Shown: positions 59,237-64,000 of the stretch, one piece after another | Layout: each line of letters starts with the position of its first letter | Numbering within the stretch: the stretch's first letter is position 1 | Source: JAGWBJ01 sp034423015 | GTDB taxonomy: Bacteria; Chloroflexota; Dehalococcoidia; Lucifugimonadales; JAGWBF01 | NCBI GenBank assembly: GCA_034423015.1 | Contig: DAOUJG010000061.1 | Location: 23,225-87,224, forward strand | Length of the DNA stretch: 64,000 nt | Direction of reading: 5' to 3' | Notes under the pieces: generated by a model | The model's input: only the letters and a program-made list of their open reading frames with translations | What the model was told of the DNA's origin: nothing | Databases searched by the model: none | Position numbers and translations under genes: made by a program

Positions 59237-59814
59237 TGCGGGCCTTCGTCGCCGTGGACATCTCCCCGCAGGCCCGGCGGACCCTGGCCGAAGCCGTCGA
59301 ATCCCTCCAGGGCCGTGGCGTTTCCGGGGTGCGCTGGGTCCGGCCCTCGGCCATTCACCTTACCCTGAAGTTCCTGGGGCAGGTGGACGTCTCTCTCACT
59401 TCGGGCATCATGGACGCGCTGGGGCGGGCGGCATCCGGGCGGTCCCCCTTCAGGTTGGGCCTCTCGGGCCTGGGGGCGTTCCCCCGACCCGAGGCCCCGC
59501 GGACCATATGGGCAGGGCTGGAGGGCGACTTGGAGGAGTTGGAGGGCCTGCAAGGGGACGTGGACCGGGAGGTGTCGTCGTCGGCCGACGTGCCCGTGGA
59601 GAGCCGTCCCTTCGTCGCTCACCTGACCCTCGGACGGGTCCGGGACGGGGTCTCCCCCACCCAGCGGCGCGGCATCGCCGATGCCCTGCGGGGCGCCGCC
59701 CTGGAGCCCACGCCTCCCTGGACCGTTGCCGGGCTGCACCTGGTCCGCAGCACCCTGACCCCCGCCGGTCCCGTGTACGACGTGCTGGGGACCTGCGAGA
59801 TGGCCGCCAAGTAG
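59236..59814 (+). CDS. thpR: RNA 2',3'-cyclic phosphodiesterase ThpR
   Basis: A 192-residue 2H phosphoesterase, also called 2'-5' RNA ligase family. The two catalytic HxTx motifs are His41 (HLTLKF) and His129 (HLTLGR), about 88 residues apart as expected. MRAFVAVDIS and VRWVRPSAIHLTLKFLG are family signatures. It opens 2',3'-cyclic ends of RNA. ATG 59236 lies in the TGATG overlap with the amidohydrolase, so the two are coupled, although no functional link is known. Confidence 0.93.
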   Translation: MRAFVAVDISPQARRTLAEAVESLQGRGVSGVRWVRPSAIHLTLKFLGQVDVSLTSGIMDALGRAASGRSPFRLGLSGLGAFPRPEAPRTIWAGLEGDLEELEGLQGDVDREVSSSADVPVESRPFVAHLTLGRVRDGVSPTQRRGIADALRGAALEPTPPWTVAGLHLVRSTLTPAGPVYDVLGTCEMAAK

Positions 59815-59846
59815 TGGGTTGGGGGACGAGGGGCGCCGCCGGTGAT

Positions 59847-59875
59847 TTGACAAACGGGGCGGGCCGCGCTAGTAT
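59847..59875 (+). promoter_or_regulatory. strong promoter upstream of the panD operon
   Basis: Perfect TTGACA (59847-59852), 17-bp spacer, TAGTAT (59870-59875, 4 of 6). Predicted start near 59882, about 436 nt before panD. Confidence 0.62.
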
Positions 59876-59882
59876 ACCGACG

Positions 59883-60317
59883 TATTCCAAACCATCCATC
59901 AGTTAGCGTGACTCCGCCGTCGGGGCCCGAGTTTTGAAGGAACCCTGCCCGGAGGGCCGGGGAAAACCCAGGCGCCGTCAGGCGGGTCCGGAGCGCGACT
60001 ACCGAAAGAGTGCAATCCAGGGTCGAGTTGTGGGCCTGACGTTTGAAATCGAGTTGACCGGCCTCATGAAGCCGTGGGTGACCGACGACCCAAGGGCCGT
60101 CGTTACGGAAGGGCGGGCCAGACCTGGCGGCACCGTCGCCGACCAGTCCCGCATAGGCCAGTTCCTCCCCACAGACCCTTAGCGGCGTCCCCACCTTTCT
60201 CCCAAGCGACCCGTGCCACTGGGACCGGTTTGCCTTTGCGGCCGGCATCCCGCCAATCCGTGTCGTGTCATTGTGCTTTTCGCGATGACTTCGGCCATTG
60301 AATTTTGAGGTGAAGAG
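59883..60317. other. 435-nt untranslated region between promoter and panD
   Basis: No recognised RNA family and no gene I can support. A TTG-started frame of 82 codons (59934-60182) lacks a Shine-Dalgarno. Short GC-rich hairpins occur (for example GCCC-GGA-GGGC near 59948), and CCGCC near 59914 can pair with GGCGG near 59982, but I see no clear riboswitch core. Its length makes a regulatory leader plausible; it may also contain decayed sequence. Confidence 0.4.
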
Positions 60318-60689
60318 TTGAGAAACGTTCTGAGGTCCAAGATACACCGTGCGTACATTTCGAGCACCGACGCCGACTACATTGGCAGCATCATCATCGA
60401 CCGCGAGCTCATGGACCGGGCGGACCTGTGGGAGTACGAGAAGGTGCTGATCTGCGACATAAACAATGGCAACCGGTGGGAGACCTACGTCTTGCCGGGA
60501 GACCGGGGATCGGGCCGGGTGTCCGTACAGGGCGCGGCGGCGAAACTTTGCGACGTTGGCGATTGCGTCATCATCATGGCTTTCGATGTCACCGACCGGC
60601 CCGTGGACCCTAAGATGATCCTGGTGGACCGGGAGAACAGGTTCGTGGAGTACTTGGGGGGGGTTCCCGTTGAACAGCCGGTTCACTGA
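60318..60689 (+). CDS. panD: aspartate 1-decarboxylase
   Basis: Pyruvoyl enzyme that converts aspartate to beta-alanine. The 123-residue proenzyme has the self-cleavage site YIGSIIID: the cut is between Gly23 and Ser24, which becomes the pyruvoyl group. The expected Lys9 (RSKIHRA) and Tyr and Asn positions of the family are also visible. TTG 60318 has GAGGTGAAGAG upstream. The next gene starts inside its 3' end (20-nt overlap). No panB or panC is in the window, so the beta-alanine may have another use. Confidence 0.93.
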   Translation: MRNVLRSKIHRAYISSTDADYIGSIIIDRELMDRADLWEYEKVLICDINNGNRWETYVLPGDRGSGRVSVQGAAAKLCDVGDCVIIMAFDVTDRPVDPKMILVDRENRFVEYLGGVPVEQPVH

Positions 60690-61488
60690 GCTCAGCACCG
60701 AGGAGTTCTACGACGCCGAGGACGCCATCTATCGCTCCTTCTGGGACAGCGAGGGCGGCCTGCACTGGGGAGTGTTCGACGACAGCACCGGCTCCGACTT
60801 TCTGAAGGCGTGCGACAACCTTAACGCCATCATGGCCGGAAAGGCCCGCCTCGACGAGGAGTCCAGGCTCCTCGACCTGGGCTGCGGCAACGGTAAGACA
60901 TCCATGTGGCTCGCCGCCGCCCAGAAATGCCGGGTGACGGGGGTGGACCTGAGCGGCGTGCGCGTCGCCAACGCCATCGAGGCCCTGGAGGACCAGCCCG
61001 ACGAAATCAGGGCGAGGGTGGGATTCCAGAAGGGCTCGGGGACCGATCTGCCCTTTCCCGACGCCTCCTTCACCCACGTATGGAGCCAGGCCGTCATCTA
61101 TCACATCCCCGACAAAGAGAAGGTGCTCCAGGAAGCGTACCGGGTGCTGGAGGATGGCGGGCTTCTCGTGTTCGACGACCTCATCAAGCCCAAACCCGAC
61201 ATCAGCGCGGCCGCACGGACCTACGTGTACGACAGGCTCCTGTTCGACACAGACTTCAGCTTCCACACCTACCAGGAGGCCCTGGTGCGCACCGGGTTCC
61301 GCGTGTTGGAGGCCCACGACCTGTCGCCTCACCTGAAGATGAGCTACCAGCGGCTGGGAGAAATGGCGGGGGCCAAGGAGGAGGCCCTCTCGGGCAAGTA
61401 CCAGGCCCTCGCCCACGCCTATGGCCAGATGGTCAAGGCGGTGCAGCAAGAAGAGCTGGGTTGGGGTTTCTACGTCTGCCAGAAATGA
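60670..61488 (+). CDS. class I SAM-dependent methyltransferase (sarcosine/dimethylglycine-type N-methyltransferase-like)
   Basis: A 272-residue methyltransferase with the SAM motif RLLDLGCGNGKTSMWLA (about residues 66-82) and VTGVDLSGVRVANA for the ribose. The N-terminus (YRSFWDSEGGLHWGVFD) and SQAVIYHIPDKEKVLQEAYRVL are like those of glycine/sarcosine/dimethylglycine N-methyltransferases. TTG 60670 overlaps panD by 20 nt, with a G-rich site upstream. The link to beta-alanine suggests N-methylation of that compound. This is inference; the acceptor has not been seen. Confidence 0.85.
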   Translation: MNSRFTELSTEEFYDAEDAIYRSFWDSEGGLHWGVFDDSTGSDFLKACDNLNAIMAGKARLDEESRLLDLGCGNGKTSMWLAAAQKCRVTGVDLSGVRVANAIEALEDQPDEIRARVGFQKGSGTDLPFPDASFTHVWSQAVIYHIPDKEKVLQEAYRVLEDGGLLVFDDLIKPKPDISAAARTYVYDRLLFDTDFSFHTYQEALVRTGFRVLEAHDLSPHLKMSYQRLGEMAGAKEEALSGKYQALAHAYGQMVKAVQQEELGWGFYVCQK

Positions 61489-61516
61489 ACCGGGCCCTTT
61501 CACGGAGAGCAGCCGA

Positions 61517-62143
61517 ATGAAAGACCAGAACCGGGTCCAGTGGGTGTACTCGTCCCAAAACAACCGGGAGCTGGCCGAGCGGTATGACGAGTGGGCCTCG
61601 GAGTACGATTCAGACCTGGCCGAGCAGTTCGGGTGGATAGCCCCCCGGGAAGCCGCCGACGTGCTCTCTCGCTACGTGCCCAAGGATGCCCGCATCCTGG
61701 ACGCCGGCGCGGGAACGGGTCTCGTGGGAGAGTGCCTGGCCGCCCTTGGGTACGGCGACCTGGTGGCCATGGACCTGTCCGCCGGGATGCTGGAACAGGC
61801 CAGGCAGAAGGGCGTCTACCGCGAGTGCCTCCAGATGGTGCTGGGGGAGGTCCTCGATTTCCCGACTGGCTCCTTCGACGCGGTGATCAGCGTCGGGGTG
61901 TTCACCCTGGGACACGCCCCCTCCGAGTCGCTCCACGAGCTGGTCCGCATCACAAAGCCGGGGGGCCACGTACTGTTCGGCTTGAGGCCGGACGTCTACG
62001 AGGCCAACGGGTTCAAGGAGGTCCAGGCGGAGCTCGAGTCCAGGGGCGCGTGGAAGCTCGTGGAGGAAGGCCGGGAGTTTCAGCCCCTTCCCAAGGGCGA
62101 GCCGGAAGTCTATCACCAGGTCTGGGTATACCGCACCCTGTAG
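61517..62143 (+). CDS. class I SAM-dependent methyltransferase
   Basis: A 208-residue methyltransferase; the SAM motif is RILDAGAGTGLVGECLAALG (about 58-77), followed by DLVAMDLSAGMLEQARQKG. The N-terminus (RYDEWASEYDSDL) and SVGVFTLGHAP are like the WBSCR27-type group. It is the third gene of the panD operon, 28 nt after the first methyltransferase (ATG 61517, GGAGAG 8 nt upstream). Two methyltransferases in series would allow repeated methylation. Substrate unknown. Confidence 0.87.
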   Translation: MKDQNRVQWVYSSQNNRELAERYDEWASEYDSDLAEQFGWIAPREAADVLSRYVPKDARILDAGAGTGLVGECLAALGYGDLVAMDLSAGMLEQARQKGVYRECLQMVLGEVLDFPTGSFDAVISVGVFTLGHAPSESLHELVRITKPGGHVLFGLRPDVYEANGFKEVQAELESRGAWKLVEEGREFQPLPKGEPEVYHQVWVYRTL

Positions 62144-62179
62144 CCATCACGGCCGCGGCCGTGGTCGCGTCTACTGTTG

Positions 62180-62210
62180 AGGGGCCCTTGTACAGGGGCC
62201 CCTTCTTCTT
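62180..62210 (+). terminator. rho-independent terminator after the methyltransferases
   Basis: AGGGGCCC (62180-62187) pairs with GGGGCCCCT (62195-62203, one bulged G), loop TTGTACA, followed by TCTTCTT. It separates the panD operon from carA. Confidence 0.82.
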
Positions 62211-62242
62211 GGCCGCCGCTGGAGTCACGGCGGCCTGGCTGC

Positions 62243-62248
62243 TATCAT
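62243..62248 (+). promoter_or_regulatory. possible -10 element before carA
   Basis: TATCAT, 5 of 6 to consensus; no strong -35. Would give a leader of about 60 nt before carA. Confidence 0.35.
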
Positions 62249-62313
62249 GGAGTGCGTAATGTCGGGCGTGCGGCGTCTGTGCAGCCCGGGGAGGAGCGGA
62301 CCGGCGGTCGTCG

Positions 62314-63444
62314 ATGGCTGAGGGATACCTGGTCCTCGAAGATGGGACAGTCTACCGGGGTGAGCCCTTTGGCGCGCCGGGGCCGGCCCGTGGCGAGGTG
62401 GTCTTCAACACCAGCATGACGGGCTACCAGGAGGTGTTGACCGACCCGTCCTACGCGGGACAGATAGTGGTCCTCACGTATCCCCTGGTGGGCAACTACG
62501 GGATCAACGCCCAGGACTTCGAGTCCAGGCGAATCCAGGTGGCCGGTCTGGTGGTCAGGGGCCGTTGCGACCTCCCCAGCCACGGACTCAGCACGGCGAC
62601 CATCCACGAGTTCCTGGAGTCCCAGGGGGTCCCGGGCCTGGAGCAGGTGGACACCCGGGCCGTCACCCGGCGCCTGCGCACCGGGGGCGTGGTCATGGGG
62701 GCCATCCACTCGGACCGGGCTCCCGGCGACGGCGGCCCGGCAACGGCGGCGGAGCCCGCGGCCGAGGCGGCCCTGGCGCTGCTCCGGGAGGGGCCGAGCT
62801 ACGGGGATGTGGACTACGTTCAGGCCGTGACCACGGGCGAGGCCTACACCTGGGAGCGGACGGCGTCCGACCGGGGGCCTTCCCGGCGCATCCTGGTGGC
62901 GGACCTGGGCCTCAAGTACAACATACTGCGGCTTCTGGCCCAGCGGGGATGCGCCGTCACCGCCGTGCCCGCCGTCACCACCGCAGAGGAGATGCTCTCC
63001 CTGGAACCCGACGGCGTTGTCCTCTCCCCCGGTCCCGGCGACCCCGCCCTGCTGGGCCGGGTGGTGGAGAACGCCCTGGGGTTGTCGGGAAAGGTGCCGG
63101 TAATGGGCATCTGCCTGGGGCACCAGGTGCTGGCCCGGGCCCTGGGGGCCTCCACCTTCAAGCTGAAGTACGGCCACCGGGGCGCCAACCATCCCGTCAA
63201 GGACCTGGCCACCGGCCGCGTCTACGTCACCTCCCAGAACCACGGTTACGCGGTGGATGGAGACTCCCTCCCCGCCGACCTTGAAGTCACCCACGTCAAC
63301 CTCAACGACGGCACGGTCGAGGGCCTGAGGCACAGGGACCTCCCCATTCTCACCATCCAGTATCACTCCGAGGGTTCCCCGGGGCCCCGGGACAACGAGT
63401 ACCTGTTCGACCACTTTCTCGAGATGGTCGAGGAGCGCTCCTGA
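62314..63444 (+). CDS. carA: carbamoyl-phosphate synthase small (glutaminase) subunit
   Basis: Supplies ammonia from glutamine to the large subunit for carbamoyl phosphate, used in arginine and pyrimidine synthesis. The 376-residue chain has the N-terminal CarA domain (GEVVFNTSMTGYQEVLTDPSYAGQIV) and a class I glutaminase domain with the nucleophile Cys267 in MGICLGHQVLA and the catalytic His/Glu in the QYHSEGSPGP block. carB is not next to it; an rRNA operon follows. ATG 62314. Confidence 0.95.
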   Translation: MAEGYLVLEDGTVYRGEPFGAPGPARGEVVFNTSMTGYQEVLTDPSYAGQIVVLTYPLVGNYGINAQDFESRRIQVAGLVVRGRCDLPSHGLSTATIHEFLESQGVPGLEQVDTRAVTRRLRTGGVVMGAIHSDRAPGDGGPATAAEPAAEAALALLREGPSYGDVDYVQAVTTGEAYTWERTASDRGPSRRILVADLGLKYNILRLLAQRGCAVTAVPAVTTAEEMLSLEPDGVVLSPGPGDPALLGRVVENALGLSGKVPVMGICLGHQVLARALGASTFKLKYGHRGANHPVKDLATGRVYVTSQNHGYAVDGDSLPADLEVTHVNLNDGTVEGLRHRDLPILTIQYHSEGSPGPRDNEYLFDHFLEMVEERS

Positions 63445-63509
63445 GGTCGGAGCCTTAGCGGCCGCCTCCGGTGTGGTGATGAAAGGGCCCTGGCGGTGGG
63501 CCGCAGCCC

Positions 63510-63538
63510 TTGACATGGTACGTTAATTTCATTATGAT
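63510..63538 (+). promoter_or_regulatory. rRNA operon promoter
   Basis: Perfect TTGACA (63510-63515), 17-bp spacer, TATGAT (63533-63538, 5 of 6). Predicted start near 63545. The leader holds a hairpin (CCGCC-GAGA-GGCGG, 63551-63564) and a boxA-like CTTAACA near 63576. Confidence 0.85.
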
Positions 63539-63612
63539 ACCCACAAGCGTCCGCCGAGAGGCGGGCGCGCGGCACCTTAACAACTGGATAGTGGAAGAAA
63601 GGTAAGGTTACT

Positions 63613-64000
<388 letters not shown>

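Noticed and set aside
59934..60182. 82-codon TTG-started frame in the panD leader
   Set aside because: No Shine-Dalgarno, no recognisable fold, and low-complexity basic start; may be part of a leader RNA.
59883..60317. RNase P, SRP or tmRNA gene in the long gap
   Set aside because: No conserved cores of these RNAs were found by eye on either strand.

Overview
The window is GC-rich (roughly two thirds G+C by eye) and comes from a bacterium most likely in the Chloroflexota, probably Dehalococcoidia or the SAR202 lineage. Reasons: the partial 16S rRNA at the right edge has the run after the 338F site that is usual in that phylum. The gene set also fits, with a B12-dependent ribonucleotide reductase, F420/FMN-type oxidoreductases, DUF3179 and UnbV lipoproteins, and a cell-division cluster reduced to rsmH-ftsA-ftsZ. 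The assignment is an inference; no alignment was run.

Layout. 1-5.8 kb: gltBD (glutamate synthase) on the minus strand with a good sigma-70-type promoter. 6.4-11.1 kb: ftsH, a small unknown gene and hflK-hflC (membrane proteolysis and its SPFH regulators). 11.2-18.5 kb: a REP-like palindrome, a DUF3179 lipoprotein and two minus-strand catabolic operons (Asp/Glu racemase-superfamily enzyme + SDR + zinc dehydrogenase; unknown + amidohydrolase) flanking an M42-type peptidase. 18.7-23.1 kb: a PPOX/F420 protein, a cupredoxin lipoprotein facing an FG-GAP/UnbV lipoprotein, and two stress-like unknowns. 23.5-30.9 kb: rsmH, ftsA, ftsZ, then nrdR and nrdJ, each preceded by a pair of NrdR boxes with identical 31-bp spacing; nrdJ also has a structured leader. 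31-37 kb: pdxA, proC, yggT, a padR/membrane-protein/degV cassette, pepA. 37.2-37.4 kb: tRNA-His and tRNA-Arg. 37.5-46.4 kb: peptide and amino-acid scavenging genes (gamma-glutamyltransferase, D-aminoacylase, RidA, LLM flavoprotein, threonine-synthase-like enzyme, a duplicated alpha/beta-barrel protein, a frameshifted cupin, a ketopantoate-reductase-like protein). 46.4-48.5 kb: a small coiled-coil gene and a Pro/Thr-repeat lipoprotein. 48.7-58.2 kb: mfd, a HAD hydrolase, proB-proA, a frameshifted hicA relic and a split transketolase. 58.4-62.1 kb: an amidohydrolase, thpR and a tightly packed panD-methyltransferase-methyltransferase operon. 62.3-64 kb: carA, an rRNA promoter and the start of 16S rRNA.

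How it works together: glutamate synthase, proBA/proC, carA and pdxA are core nitrogen and cofactor metabolism. The accessory genes suggest an oligotroph that scavenges peptides, D-amino acids and dicarboxylates. The signals most worth following are the nrdJ leader RNA, the paired NrdR boxes, the panD-methyltransferase operon (possibly a beta-alanine-derived methylated solute) and several promoters that place transcription starts within about 10 nt of the start codon. All promoter, operator and RNA-structure calls come from reading the sequence by eye.
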